A stretch of DNA of 64,000 nucleotides from Pseudarthrobacter phenanthrenivorans Sphe3 (GCF_000189535.1 NC_015145.1:806001-870000), one strand, 5' to 3'; shown: positions 16,287 to 25,487, counted from the first letter of the stretch. Notes: generated by a model not told the origin, from the sequence alone. Made by a program: numbers and translations.

Positions 16287-17123
16287 TCAATCCGGAATGG
16301 CGCCGGAATCTTCCTCCGCCACGGCCATACTCCGTTCCTGGAGCAGCACCTCCAACAGCTCGGCTACGTGGACGGGCGCTTCCACCCGGTACTGGGCCTG
16401 GGTGAAATCAAGACCCACTTTTACGCCCACATCTCCCGGTTCCAGACGCGCCAGGGCGTCCTCGTCAGTGGTGTCGTCACCTGCAAACAACACCGCGGTG
16501 GCGCCGGTGATCTGCCGCAGGAAGGTGACACCCTCGCCCTTGGAGGCGTTCACCACCGAGGTTTCAAGGACGCGCTTGCCATCCTTGAGGAACACGCCTT
16601 TCCGGTCCTGCAGCAACGAGCGGGCGGCTGCCACTGCGTCCTCTGCCACGTCGTCGGCGGCCAGGCGGGTGTGCAGGACCACGCCTGCGGGCTTGTCCTC
16701 GAGGAGGGTGCCCGGCGCTTCTTCGACGATGTCCGCCAGGATTGCACGCACTTCAGCCAGGCGCGACTTCTGCTCCTCGTCGAGGGTCAGGCCGGCAGAT
16801 CCCGGTCCGAGCCATGCTTCTGCCCCATGGCTGCCGATCAGGAGCGTGTCCACCGGAGGAGAAGCCACGGCGCGCAGGCTGGCGAGGGCGCGGCCGGAGA
16901 TGAGTGCCGTCGTCGTGCGCGGAAGCACGGCAAGCCCGGCGAAGGCCGCCGCCGACCGCGGGAGGGGGCGTGCATCCTCTGCGCGGCCCACAATGGGCGC
17001 CATGGTCCCGTCGAAGTCCATGGCCACCAGCAGGTGCTCCGTCGCGGCGATCCGCCGGATGGCCTCCCGCAGCTCGGGGGACAGGGTGAGCCGGTGCTTT
17101 GCGCGACGTGCGTCAGGAGTCAT
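16287..17123 (-). CDS. otsB: Trehalose-6-phosphate phosphatase
   Basis: 278 residues of a HAD-superfamily sugar phosphatase. It has the nucleophile motif DFDGTMAP (about 36), ALISGRAL (motif II region) and the metal-binding GDDTTDEDAL near the C-terminus. It dephosphorylates trehalose-6-phosphate made by the upstream otsA. The start overlaps the otsA coding end by 11 bp, which suggests translational coupling; no strong Shine-Dalgarno is visible. An alternative ATG lies at 17141. Confidence 0.92.
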   Translation of the reverse strand: MTPDARRAKHRLTLSPELREAIRRIAATEHLLVAMDFDGTMAPIVGRAEDARPLPRSAAAFAGLAVLPRTTTALISGRALASLRAVASPPVDTLLIGSHGAEAWLGPGSAGLTLDEEQKSRLAEVRAILADIVEEAPGTLLEDKPAGVVLHTRLAADDVAEDAVAAARSLLQDRKGVFLKDGKRVLETSVVNASKGEGVTFLRQITGATAVLFAGDDTTDEDALARLEPGDVGVKVGLDFTQAQYRVEAPVHVAELLEVLLQERSMAVAEEDSGAIPD

Positions 17124-18615
17124 CGCGCACCACTTTTTCATTGAGCGCCCGGAGGAAGTCTGCTGACCAGTGGTCTACGTCGTGCTCCAGGATCTGCTTC
17201 CGCATGGCCCGCATCCGGCGGCCCGCTTCGCGCGGCTCCATCTCAACCGCACGCATTACGGCACTCTTGAGGCCATCGATGTCGTGGGGGTTCATCAGCA
17301 GGGCCTGCTTGAGCTGGTCGGCTGCGCCGGCGAACTCGCTGAGGACCAGCGCGCCGTCATTGTTGGTGCGTGCGGTGACATATTCCTTGGCCACCAGGTT
17401 CATGCCGTCCCGCAGGGCGGTGACCAGCATGACATCGGCGGCCAGGTACAAGGCAACCATTTCCTCGACCGGATAGCTGTGGTGGAGGTAGCGGACGGCG
17501 GTGTTTTCGAGGGTGTCGTAGGTGCCGTTGATGTGGCCAACGGTGCCTTCCACTTCTTCGCGCAGGAGGCGGTACTGCTCCACGCGCTCGCGGCTGGGGC
17601 TTGCCACCTGGATCAGTGTGGCATCGCCAACGGAAAGCTTGCCGTCGGCCAGGAGCTCCTCGAAGGCCTTGAGCCGGTGCCTGATGCCCTTGGTGTAGTC
17701 CAGGCGGTCGACCCCCAGCAGGATGGTTTTGGGGTTTCCCAGGTCCTGCCGGATCTGCCGCGCCCGCTCAATGATTTCCGGCTTGGCAGCGAGTTCACTG
17801 ATCTGCTGGACGTCGATGGAGATGGGAAATGCCTGGGCCCGGGCGATGTGCGTGACCTGGCCGTCATGGCCCTTTACATGGACCTGCTGCTGCTTCACGC
17901 TGGCGCCAAGGAACCGGCGGGCAGAGCGCATGAAGTTGCCGGCGTCACTGGTCCGCTGGAAACCCACCAGGTCCGCGCCCAGTAGGCCGTCGATGATTGC
18001 CTGCCGCCACGGCAGCTGCGCAAAGATCTCCGGCGGCGGAAACGGAATGTGGTTGAAGAAGCCAATGCGGAGGTCCGGCCGGGCTTGCCGCAGCATGCGC
18101 GGCACCAGCTGGAGCTGGTAGTCCTGCACCCATACCGTAGCGCCATGGTCGGCATGGCGGACGACGGCGTCCGCGAACCTCCTGTTGACCTTGCGGTAAG
18201 CGTCCCACCATGTCCGGTGAAACTCCGGCGGGGCGATCACATCGTGGTACAGCGGCCACAGCGTGGCATTGGAAAAGCCCTCGTAATAGAGCTCCACGTC
18301 ATCGGTGCTGAGCTGGACCGGGACGAGGTCCATGCCGCCATGGCTGAAGGGCGTGACCGTTTCATCAGGCGCGCCGTGCCACCCCACCCAGGCGCCGTCA
18401 GTCTTGGTCATCATCGGTGCAAGTGCTGTCACCAGGCCGCCCGGAGACCGGCGCCAGCCGGATCCGTCGTCACCGCTTTCGCCGGGCGAGCAGCGGTCCA
18501 CCGGCAGCCGGTTCGACACCACCATGAAGTCGTACTTAGTGTGGCCGCCCTGGCTGGAGCCGGCGGTCCCGGACTCAGCAGTGGCGGTAGGTTTTTCCTG
18601 GACGGGTGATTGCAT
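17113..18615 (-). CDS. otsA: Alpha,alpha-trehalose-phosphate synthase
   Basis: 500-residue GT20 enzyme that joins UDP-glucose and glucose-6-phosphate to trehalose-6-phosphate. Family landmarks are FMVVSNRLPVDR near residue 35, WVQDYQLQLVPRMLR, GFFNHIPFPPPEIF, GVDRLDYTKGIRHRL and the C-terminal NLVAKEYVTAR...LSEFAGAADQL. A long non-conserved frame continues upstream, but the ATG at 18615 has AGGGGG about 6 nt before it and leaves the usual short N-terminal tail. It forms an operon with otsB and is divergent from the DsbA-like gene. Confidence 0.94.
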   Translation of the reverse strand: MQSPVQEKPTATAESGTAGSSQGGHTKYDFMVVSNRLPVDRCSPGESGDDGSGWRRSPGGLVTALAPMMTKTDGAWVGWHGAPDETVTPFSHGGMDLVPVQLSTDDVELYYEGFSNATLWPLYHDVIAPPEFHRTWWDAYRKVNRRFADAVVRHADHGATVWVQDYQLQLVPRMLRQARPDLRIGFFNHIPFPPPEIFAQLPWRQAIIDGLLGADLVGFQRTSDAGNFMRSARRFLGASVKQQQVHVKGHDGQVTHIARAQAFPISIDVQQISELAAKPEIIERARQIRQDLGNPKTILLGVDRLDYTKGIRHRLKAFEELLADGKLSVGDATLIQVASPSRERVEQYRLLREEVEGTVGHINGTYDTLENTAVRYLHHSYPVEEMVALYLAADVMLVTALRDGMNLVAKEYVTARTNNDGALVLSEFAGAADQLKQALLMNPHDIDGLKSAVMRAVEMEPREAGRRMRAMRKQILEHDVDHWSADFLRALNEKVVRDDS

Positions 18616-18795
18616 TGCGGCCCCCTGGGGTTGCTTGTGCCTCTCAGCCAACCCTAACGGGACGGCATCTCCCGTGCTATTCGTCCGGTGGTCAACCCGG
18701 CTGATACTTGAAAGGGCAAGCTCCCAGCTTTCTCGCCTAAAATGTATGGAGTTGCCACGAACTGGTCCCCCAATGTCAATCGACCCAAGGAACAC

Positions 18796-19671
18796 ATGAG
18801 CCCCGCAAACGAAGTACGGAAGTCCAAGGCTGAGCGCACCGCGGAAGCGCGGGAAAAGGCCCGCCTGATCCGCGAAGCGCAGCTTAAGAAGGACAAGCGC
18901 AACAAGCTGCTGATCGGCTGGGGCATCGTGGCAGCCGTCGTGGCAATCCTGGCGGTTGTTGCACTGGTGGTCACCACCAGCATGCAGCAGAACACCCCCA
19001 TTGCTGACCAGGGCCCCGTGCCGGCAAATGCCAACGTCAACGGCGGCGTGACCCTGCTGGCCAACACCGAGGTCAAGAAAACAGACCCGGCCACCGTGGA
19101 CATGGCCAACGTTCCGGCCAAGCCTGACACGCTGCCCAACCCGGTTGTGGCGCCTGGGGCTGAGGCAGAAGCCGGACAGCCGGTCAAGATCATTGCCTAC
19201 ATCGACTTCATTTGCCCGGCCTGCCTGCAATTCGAAAAGGCGTACAACGAGACACTGACCAGCCTCCGCAACGAAGGCAAGATCACCGTGGAGTACCGGC
19301 CGTTGGGCTTCCTGGACCGCCTGTCCAGCACCAACTACTCCTCCCGCTCAGCCAATGCCGCCGCCTGCGTAGCGGACAAAGCCCCGGAGAAGTACGCCGA
19401 ATACGTCAACGTCCTCTTCGACAACCAGCCTGCCGAAGGCGGCGCCGGCCTGTCCGACGACAAGTTGAAGTCCCTTGCCAGCGACATCGGAGCCGACATC
19501 AACAGCTGCGTGGACGACAAGACGTTCCGGCCGTACGTCAAGTACTCCACCGAACTGGCAGAGAACACAGGCATCACCGGCACGCCCACGGTGTTCGTCG
19601 ACGGCAAGAAGTGGGACGGCGCCTCGGACCTGAACGCCGAGATCCAGGCAGCCATCGACGCCAAAGCCTAA
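18796..19671 (+). CDS. Membrane-anchored DsbA/thioredoxin-fold oxidoreductase
   Basis: 291 residues: a basic cytoplasmic N-terminus (about 1-36), one transmembrane helix (about 37-60, LLIGWGIVAAVVAILAVVAL), then an extracytoplasmic thioredoxin_4/DsbA-like domain. The active site is CPAC (Cys140 and Cys143), and the cis-proline loop is GTPTVF (about 261). Additional cysteines lie in AAACVADK and NSCVDDK. Likely role is disulfide formation or isomerisation outside the membrane. The ATG at 18796 has AAGGA 6 nt upstream, so the longer frame from 18742 is not used here. A strong hairpin follows the stop. Confidence 0.88.
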   Translation: MSPANEVRKSKAERTAEAREKARLIREAQLKKDKRNKLLIGWGIVAAVVAILAVVALVVTTSMQQNTPIADQGPVPANANVNGGVTLLANTEVKKTDPATVDMANVPAKPDTLPNPVVAPGAEAEAGQPVKIIAYIDFICPACLQFEKAYNETLTSLRNEGKITVEYRPLGFLDRLSSTNYSSRSANAAACVADKAPEKYAEYVNVLFDNQPAEGGAGLSDDKLKSLASDIGADINSCVDDKTFRPYVKYSTELAENTGITGTPTVFVDGKKWDGASDLNAEIQAAIDAKA

Positions 19672-19710
19672 AGCCAAAAGCCTGGAGCCGCGGATGCCGC
19701 GGACGCCATG

Positions 19711-19746
19711 GTGGCCCGCTTCCGGATTCCTCCGGAAGCGGGCCAC
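19711..19746 (+). terminator. Hairpin terminator after the DsbA-like gene
   Basis: A perfect 16-bp stem (19711-19726 with 19731-19746) with a TTCC loop sits 40 bp after the stop codon. There is no T tract. Confidence 0.7.
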
Positions 19747-19852
19747 CGGCGTTAAGGGGCTGGAGGAGCCGGTCCGCCGTCGGCGTTTTACCACCGGCAC
19801 CAGTTGGGCTAACCTTATCTAGCGCCGTTCAGGTGCCCGCCCGCAGGGGCAC

Positions 19853-19929
19853 GCCTCCTTAGCTCAGTTGGCCAGAGCACCGCTCTTGTAAAGCGGGGGT
19901 CGTCGGTTCGAATCCGACAGGGGGCTCCA
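19853..19929 (+). tRNA. tRNA-Thr (anticodon TGT)
   Basis: The sequence folds as a complete cloverleaf: acceptor stem GCCTCCT/AGGGGGC, D-arm AGCTCAGTTGGCCAGAGCA, anticodon stem CCGCT/AGCGG around loop CTTGTAA, and T-arm TCGGTTCGAATCCGA. The anticodon TGT reads ACA/ACN threonine codons. The CCA end is encoded. Confidence 0.96.
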
Positions 19930-20001
19930 CCACTTCCCACGCCGCAGCTAAGCTGGAATCATCCAAATGATCAGCCTGCTGATAAAAGGAGTGTGGGTGC
20001 G

Positions 20002-20427
20002 ATGCCCAAGACCGGCAAGAACCAGCACGCCCGCAAGGACGAGCTTCCCTCGACCCTGCAGCGCTCTGAGCAAAAGGCCCAGGACACGTTCGCCAAGACC
20101 TACGATTCCGCCCTTGAGAGCTACGACAACGACGAGGGCCGCGCTGCCCGGGCTGCCTACGCCTCGTTGAAGCACAGCTACGAGAAGGTGGGCGACCACT
20201 GGGAACCGAAGGACAAGAAGGGTCCCTCGGACAAGCGCGCCGAGGAAGGCCTCCAGTCTTCTGAACCTACCGCCGGGGGCGTAAACGCGAACGCGTCCAA
20301 AGAGCACCTGTACAAGCTGGCGCAGGAGCTGGACATCGACGGCCGTTCCAAGATGGACAAGGCTGAACTGGTCAAGGCCATCCAAAAGGCAAACGACGCC
20401 GCCACCCGCAAGGCCCGCGGCTCCTAG
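20002..20427 (+). CDS. ChaB domain / Rho N-terminal domain protein
   Basis: 141 residues. Residues about 12-65 match the ChaB fold (LPSTLQRSEQKAQDTFAKTYDSALESY...AAYASLKHSYEKVGDHW). Residues about 93-127 match the Rho_N/SAP-like helix-extended-loop-helix (LYKLAQELDIDGRSKMDKAELVKAIQKA), a nucleic-acid binding module. The protein is strongly charged. Function is unknown; the combination suggests DNA or RNA binding. The ATG at 20002 is chosen because AAAGGAG ends 10 nt upstream; an in-frame GTG at 19993 is too close to that site. Confidence 0.85.
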   Translation: MPKTGKNQHARKDELPSTLQRSEQKAQDTFAKTYDSALESYDNDEGRAARAAYASLKHSYEKVGDHWEPKDKKGPSDKRAEEGLQSSEPTAGGVNANASKEHLYKLAQELDIDGRSKMDKAELVKAIQKANDAATRKARGS

Positions 20428-20524
20428 TTCCGGCCTTAGGACCCTTGCCGTTCAGCCCCGCAGGGTGTCGAATCAGAGGACATGTTCCAGCCCGGTCGGA
20501 TGGCAAAGACGCCAGGAGGTTCCC

Positions 20525-22696
20525 ATGTCGGTCAGAGGCACCAAGGATTCAGCCAGGGCAGCGGCCGGCAGGAACGGAGCTGAGGCGCGCCGCGCTGACC
20601 TTTCCGCCGGCATCGCGGCCGAGGATCCCTCAATGATCCGCAACGTGGCCCTCGTAGGCCATTCCGGAGCGGGGAAAACCATGCTGGTGGAGGCGCTCCT
20701 CGCGGCCAACGGCATGATCACGCGCAAAGGATCGATCCCGGACGGTACCACTGTCAGCGATTCCGATCCTGCCGCCGTGCACCAGCAACGCTCCGTGACG
20801 CTGTCGCTGGTGCCCTTGCTGATCGACGGCGTCAAAGTGAACCTCCTGGACACACCGGGCTACCCGGATTTCATCGGTGAGCTGCGCGCAGGCCTGCGGG
20901 CAGCGGATGCCGCGCTCTTCGTGGTGTCCGCCGTCGACGGAATCGATGCCACCACCACTGCGCTGTGGGGTGAGTGCGAGCACATGCGGCTGCCGCGCGC
21001 CGTCGCCATCACCCGGATGGACCACCCGCGGGCGGATTACGACGGCGTCCTGGCCGCCTGCCGCGAGGCGTTCGGGGAGGGGGTGCTGCCGCTGTATGTC
21101 CCGGTGCGGGACGGCGGTGAGGTCACCGGCCTCCTTGGCCTCCTGTCCGGGACGGTCACCGACTACTCGTCCGGGGAATCCTCCGCCACCCTGCGCGGGG
21201 CGGCGGACGGGGAACTGGCAGCTTCCGGGCCCGCGCGTGGGGAGCTCATCGAGGGAATCATTGCCGAGAGTGAAGACGAGACGCTGATGGACCGGTACCT
21301 GGGAGGCGAGGACATCGACACCGATGTCCTGATCGCGGACCTGGAAACCGCCGTCGAACGTGGTTCCTTCTTCCCCGTCCTGTCCACGTCCGCCACCACG
21401 GGCCTGGGGACGGCGGAACTGCTGGAGGTGCTGGTCCGGGCATTCCCGTCGCCGCGGGAGGCGCGCGTGCCGGAGGCTGCCGACCTCGCGGGGGCGCCCG
21501 CCGGTACGCTCACCTGCGATCCAGCCGGATCGCTGGCGGCGGAAGTGGTCCGGACCTCCATGGACCCGTTCCTGGGCCGGATCTGCCTGGTCCGCGTATT
21601 CTCCGGCACGCTGCGGGAGGACGCTCCGGTGCACGTGGGCGGCCACGGGCTGGCGGACCGGGGCCACCAGGACCACGACACGGATGAACGCGTCACCCAC
21701 CTTTACTCCCCGCTGGGCGCCTCGCTGCGGCCCGTACCCTTCAGCATTGCGGGCGACATGTGCGCAGTGGCCAAGCTGGGCAGCGCCGAAACCGGAGACA
21801 CCATCTCGGGCAGGGACCGGCCGCTGCTGCTGGCCACCTGGGAGATGCCGGAACCGTTGCTGCCAGTGGCAGTGGAAGCGGATTCGCGCAGTGACGAGGA
21901 CGCGCTGGCGCGGAGCCTCGGGAAGATCGCGGCCGGTGATCCCACCCTGCGGGTGGAACGCAACCAGGAAACGCATCAGCTCGTCCTGTGGTGCATGGGG
22001 GAGGCCCACGCGGAGGTGGTCCTGGACAGGCTGCGCGACCAGGGCGTGAAACTGCATACCGTGGACGTTGTGACGCCCTTGCGCGAAACATTTGCCAGCC
22101 CCGCGGCGGGCCACGGCAGGCACGTCAAGCAGTCGGGAGGCCACGGTCAATATGCGGTCTGCGATATTGAAGTGGAGCCTCTTCCCCGCGGCGCCGGCTT
22201 CGAGTTCGTGGACAAGACCGTGGGCGGCGTCATTCCGGGGACCTTCATCCCCTCGATTGAAAAAGGCGTCCGGGCACAAATGGACAAGGGAGTAAGCGCC
22301 GGTTTCCCCGTGGTGGACCTCAAGGTGACCCTCATTGGAGGCAAGGCACACAGCGTGGACTCCTCCGATGCCGCCTTCCAGGCAGCCGGGGCGTTGGCAC
22401 TTCGGGAGGCTGCCGCAGCCGGACGGATCCAACTGCTTGAACCTGTCTCCTCGGTCACCATCTCGGTGGCAGATGAGCACGTGGGGTCCGTGATGAGCGA
22501 CCTCTCCGCCCGGCGCGGCCGGCTGACCGGAACTACATCGTCAGGCGGCGGGATGACCGAGATCAGTGCTGAAGTTCCGGACCAGGAACTGCTGCGGTAC
22601 GCCGTGGACCTGAGGGCCCTGACTGCGGGAACCGGACGCTTCCGGCGCAGTTACCTGCGGCATGATCCTGTACCCGCCAGCTTCAGCCAAGCCTGA
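20525..22696 (+). CDS. Elongation factor G-like protein (EF-G2 type)
   Basis: 723 residues with full EF-G architecture. The G domain has P-loop GHSGAGKT (about 45) and DTPGYPDF (about 108). Domain II follows, then domains III-V with the EF-G domain IV hallmark GHGQYAVCDIEVEPLPRGAGFEF and a C-terminal domain (SARRGRLTGTTSSGGGMTEISAEVP). The G4 motif is TRMD rather than NKMD, and sequence around the P-loop departs from housekeeping FusA, so this is a paralogue of the EF-G2/FusA2 kind, not the main translocase. AGGAGG 6 nt before the ATG at 20525 fixes the start; the frame is open a further 20 codons upstream. Confidence 0.88.
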   Translation: MSVRGTKDSARAAAGRNGAEARRADLSAGIAAEDPSMIRNVALVGHSGAGKTMLVEALLAANGMITRKGSIPDGTTVSDSDPAAVHQQRSVTLSLVPLLIDGVKVNLLDTPGYPDFIGELRAGLRAADAALFVVSAVDGIDATTTALWGECEHMRLPRAVAITRMDHPRADYDGVLAACREAFGEGVLPLYVPVRDGGEVTGLLGLLSGTVTDYSSGESSATLRGAADGELAASGPARGELIEGIIAESEDETLMDRYLGGEDIDTDVLIADLETAVERGSFFPVLSTSATTGLGTAELLEVLVRAFPSPREARVPEAADLAGAPAGTLTCDPAGSLAAEVVRTSMDPFLGRICLVRVFSGTLREDAPVHVGGHGLADRGHQDHDTDERVTHLYSPLGASLRPVPFSIAGDMCAVAKLGSAETGDTISGRDRPLLLATWEMPEPLLPVAVEADSRSDEDALARSLGKIAAGDPTLRVERNQETHQLVLWCMGEAHAEVVLDRLRDQGVKLHTVDVVTPLRETFASPAAGHGRHVKQSGGHGQYAVCDIEVEPLPRGAGFEFVDKTVGGVIPGTFIPSIEKGVRAQMDKGVSAGFPVVDLKVTLIGGKAHSVDSSDAAFQAAGALALREAAAAGRIQLLEPVSSVTISVADEHVGSVMSDLSARRGRLTGTTSSGGGMTEISAEVPDQELLRYAVDLRALTAGTGRFRRSYLRHDPVPASFSQA

Positions 22697-22707
22697 CCGT
22701 CCCCGTC

Positions 22708-23961
22708 ATGAACGCCGCTGCCCGCAAGATCCAGCGCGTCTACCTCACCTTGACGCTGGGCAACACCCTGGCGGCATCGTTCATCTGGGGCATCAATACC
22801 CTCTTCCTGCTTGACGCCGGGCTGAGCAACCTCGAGGCTTTCGCCGCGAACGCGTTCTTTACCGTTGGCATGGTGCTGTTCGAGGTCCCCACCGGCGTAG
22901 TGGCGGACAGTTGGGGACGCAGGGTTTCCTTCCTGCTGGGCACCATTACGTTGGCCGGTTCCACGTTCCTGTACTACCTGTTGTGGCAGTTGTCGGCTCC
23001 GTTCTGGTGGTGGGCGCTGGTTTCTGTCCTCCTGGGCCTGGGGTTCACCTTCTTCTCGGGTGCGGTGGAGGCCTGGCTGGTGGACGCCCTGCGTTTCTCC
23101 GGGTACGAAGGCGGCCTGGAGACGGTGCTGGGCCGGGGCCAGATGGTCTCCGGGATTGCCATGCTGGCCGGGTCCGTTGCGGGCGGAGTTATTGCACAGG
23201 CAACAAACCTCGGGGTTCCGTTCCTGCTCCGGGTAGGCGTGCTGGTGGCGATGTTCGCCGTCGCATTCCTGCTCATGCACGACGTCGGCTTCACGCCTGA
23301 GCGCTCGGCGCACCCCCTGCAGGCAACCCGCGCGGTACTCGCTGCCTCGGTGGACAACGGGCTGAAGAACCCGCCGGTCCGGTACATAATGCTGGCTGCG
23401 CCGTTCACCGAAGGCGTCGGCATCTACGTGTTCTACGCCCTGCAGCCCTACCTGCTCCAGCTGTTTGGAGACCCGCGGGCGTACGCCATTGCAGGCCTCG
23501 CCGCGGCCATTGTTGCCGGGGCCGATGTCGTAGGCGGCTGGATGGCGCCGCGTGTCCGGAACCTGGTGAAACGGCGGACCAGTGTCCTGATTGCCACCAA
23601 CATTGTCAGCGCCCTCATCCTGGTGGTGCTCATGGTCACCACCACCTTCTGGGTTGCCCTGGTGCTGTTGGCACTCTGGGCCGTGGTCTCCTCGGCCGGA
23701 ACCCCGGTGCGGCAGGCGTACCTGAACGACATGATTGCCTCCAAGCAGCGCGCAACCGTCCTCAGCTTCGACTCGCTCATGGGATCAGCAGGAGGAGTGG
23801 TGGTGCAGCCGATGCTTGGCCGTACCGCTGACCTCTACGGTTACCCCGCGTCGCTGGCCGTGGCAGGCGCGGTGCAGCTGATCGCCGCGCCCTTCATCCT
23901 GATGAGCCGCCGGCAGCACCCGCAGGCCGACACGGTAGCCGACACGGCGACGGCAACGTGA
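22708..23961 (+). CDS. MFS transporter
   Basis: 417 residues with about 11-12 hydrophobic segments. The A-loop-like VVADSWGRRVSFLLG after the second helix is characteristic of the major facilitator superfamily. The N-terminus (AARKIQRVYLTLTLGNTLAASFIWGINTLFLLDAGLSNLEAF) resembles predicted drug or metabolite exporters. It starts 11 bp after the EF-G2 stop, so the two are probably cotranscribed. The substrate cannot be inferred. Confidence 0.85.
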   Translation: MNAAARKIQRVYLTLTLGNTLAASFIWGINTLFLLDAGLSNLEAFAANAFFTVGMVLFEVPTGVVADSWGRRVSFLLGTITLAGSTFLYYLLWQLSAPFWWWALVSVLLGLGFTFFSGAVEAWLVDALRFSGYEGGLETVLGRGQMVSGIAMLAGSVAGGVIAQATNLGVPFLLRVGVLVAMFAVAFLLMHDVGFTPERSAHPLQATRAVLAASVDNGLKNPPVRYIMLAAPFTEGVGIYVFYALQPYLLQLFGDPRAYAIAGLAAAIVAGADVVGGWMAPRVRNLVKRRTSVLIATNIVSALILVVLMVTTTFWVALVLLALWAVVSSAGTPVRQAYLNDMIASKQRATVLSFDSLMGSAGGVVVQPMLGRTADLYGYPASLAVAGAVQLIAAPFILMSRRQHPQADTVADTATAT

Positions 23962-24066
23962 CAGCCGCGGGACAACCTAGACGCGGAGTGGCGTATGCCT
24001 GGAATTTATTGCAGATGAGACCGGGCGGAAACACAGTGACAACAAAGGCCGCGTAAGTTGCCAGGC

Positions 24067-24267
24067 ATGGCATCACACTTCATTAGCCGGTTCCGTGCAT
24101 GGCTTGCCGGTGCACTCACCTATGAGGCCGGCCATGCGGTTGACGCCACGGCCGACGCCACGCGTTGGGGGTGGCTGCCGGCACTGAGCGGGGTGGCCGT
24201 TGGGGCGGAACACGCCCGGCAAAGCCACGCCGAATCCCGGCAGGGGCCCACCGGCATGTCTGCTTGA
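24067..24267 (+). CDS. Small hypothetical protein
   Basis: Up to 66 residues from the ATG at 24067 (an alternative ATG lies at 24058). The N-terminal part (FISRFRAWLAGALTYEAGHAVDATADATRWGWLPALSG) is compatible with a short amphipathic or weakly hydrophobic protein, but no family is recognised. No convincing Shine-Dalgarno is present. It lies between the MFS gene and DUF4193 and may be a chance frame. Confidence 0.35.
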   Translation: MASHFISRFRAWLAGALTYEAGHAVDATADATRWGWLPALSGVAVGAEHARQSHAESRQGPTGMSA

Positions 24268-24359
24268 ACACACTATTGCGCGGGTAGCGGGATCATGCCC
24301 TAAACTGCTTCACTGAGGTGCCTGAAATGGCGCTGCGCAGCAACGAAAGTGAACACGCT

Positions 24360-24662
24360 ATGGCTACTGATTACGATGCTCCACGCAAGCAGGAAGAAGA
24401 CACTCCGGCTGACTCGCTGGAAGCCCTTCAGGCGTCACGCGGCGGCAACGCGCAGACCGCAGTCATTGATGTCGATGAGAACGACACCGCTGAGGGCATT
24501 GACCTGCCCGGCGCTGATCTTTCCAACGAGGAACTGACCGTCATTGTGGTTCCTGAGCAGTCCGACGAATTCACTTGCTCCTCCTGCTTCCTGGTCCGCC
24601 ACCGCTCCCAGGTGGCCAGGGAAAAGAACGGCATGAAGTACTGCCGCGACTGCGAGGGCTAA
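24360..24662 (+). CDS. DUF4193 protein with zinc-ribbon-like C-terminus
   Basis: 100 residues starting MATDYDAPRKQEEDTPADSLE, the conserved start of the actinobacterial DUF4193 family. The middle is acidic. The C-terminus has four cysteines in two CxxC pairs (Cys73/76 and Cys95/98), a probable zinc-binding knuckle. Family function is not known; a nucleic-acid or protein-binding regulator is a reasonable guess. The in-frame upstream ATG at 24318 is rejected because family members begin at MATDYD. A strong terminator follows 18 bp after the stop. Confidence 0.88.
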   Translation: MATDYDAPRKQEEDTPADSLEALQASRGGNAQTAVIDVDENDTAEGIDLPGADLSNEELTVIVVPEQSDEFTCSSCFLVRHRSQVAREKNGMKYCRDCEG

Positions 24663-24680
24663 CCTCCCACCCTCTGCCTG

Positions 24681-24714
24681 GCGCCGGCCACCCTCCAAGG
24701 TGGCCGGCGCTCTT
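24681..24714 (+). terminator. Rho-independent terminator after DUF4193
   Basis: A perfect 12-bp GC-rich stem (24681-24692 with 24699-24710) is followed by TCTTTT. It lies 18 bp after the DUF4193 stop codon. Confidence 0.88.
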
Positions 24715-24848
24715 TTGTCTCCGGCCGCCGTCGTTATTCCGGATCACGGGGCAGTGCAGGAACGGTGCCGAAACGGTCAAGAACCACATGTTTGCTGCCG
24801 CTCTTTTATGGATGCGTAATGCAGCCGGTCCGTGATTAACAGTTGTGC

Positions 24849-24912
24849 GCCGAAGCGGCAACAGGCCTCGATTCGAACCTTAAACGCTCCTACCCTTGAG
24901 CTATCCAATCGC
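24849..24912 (-). other. tRNA-like fragment without anticodon arm
   Basis: Read on the minus strand, a D-arm-like TAGCTCAAGGGTAGGAGC (GCTC/GAGC stem) is followed after only about six bases by a T-loop-like GGTTCGAATC. The anticodon arm is missing, and no acceptor or T stem can be paired. It may be a decayed tRNA remnant or a chance resemblance to the tRNA A and B boxes. It lies just before the AMIN-like gene. Confidence 0.3.
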
Positions 24913-24935
24913 TCCACATTTTGGGTGGCTCCACA

Positions 24936-25487
24936 ATGAAAAAGTTCTCCACCTGGCTCGCGGCCATCCTGCTGGCCGCGGGGCTGGGCATAGCGGTTCC
25001 GGGGCAGGCCTCCGCAACCACGTCCTATTGCGGCCTCGTCTGGGGGTCCCTGGCCAAGACTGACGGCACCCTGGCCGCCGCATCCGTCACCAACGTCCGC
25101 ACCGGGCGGCATTACTGCTTTGACCGGATGGTGGTGGACCTCAGCGGCCCGGCCGTGGGCTACCTGGTGCGCTACGTGCCCAAGGTAGTCGAAGACGGGT
25201 CCGGCTTTACCGTTCCTGTCCGCGGCGGTGCACGGCTGCAGGTGACCGTGAAGGCTCCGGCCTATGACCCCAACACCGGCCAGCCGACGTACACGCCCGC
25301 CAACAGGGCCGAGCTCTCCAACGTTGCCGGGTACCAGACTTTCCGCCAGGTGGCCTGGGCCGGCAGTTTTGAGGGCCAGACAAACATTGGACTGGGGGTC
25401 CGTGCCCGGCTTCCGTTCCGGGTGTTCACCCTGGACGGGCCCGGGTCCGGTTCCCGGCTGGTAGTGGACGTCGCACACTACTGGTAA
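24936..25487 (+). CDS. Secreted AMIN-like domain protein
   Basis: 183 residues with a clear Sec signal peptide (MKKFSTWLAAILLAAGLGIAVPGQASA, cleavage near residue 27). The mature part (YCGLVWGSLAKTDGTL...NVRTGRHYCFDRMVVDLSGPAVGYLVRYVPKV...GSRLVVDVAHYW) looks like the actinobacterial AMIN-like beta domain, which is thought to bind cell-envelope polymers; that role is inference. A likely disulfide joins the two cysteines (YCGL and YCFD). The ATG at 24936 follows GGGTGG by about 7 nt. Confidence 0.75.
   Translation: MKKFSTWLAAILLAAGLGIAVPGQASATTSYCGLVWGSLAKTDGTLAAASVTNVRTGRHYCFDRMVVDLSGPAVGYLVRYVPKVVEDGSGFTVPVRGGARLQVTVKAPAYDPNTGQPTYTPANRAELSNVAGYQTFRQVAWAGSFEGQTNIGLGVRARLPFRVFTLDGPGSGSRLVVDVAHYW

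Noticed and set aside
18742..18795. Longer N-terminus for the DsbA-like protein
   Set aside because: The ATG at 18796 has a proper Shine-Dalgarno and gives the expected basic start before the membrane helix; the extension lacks both.
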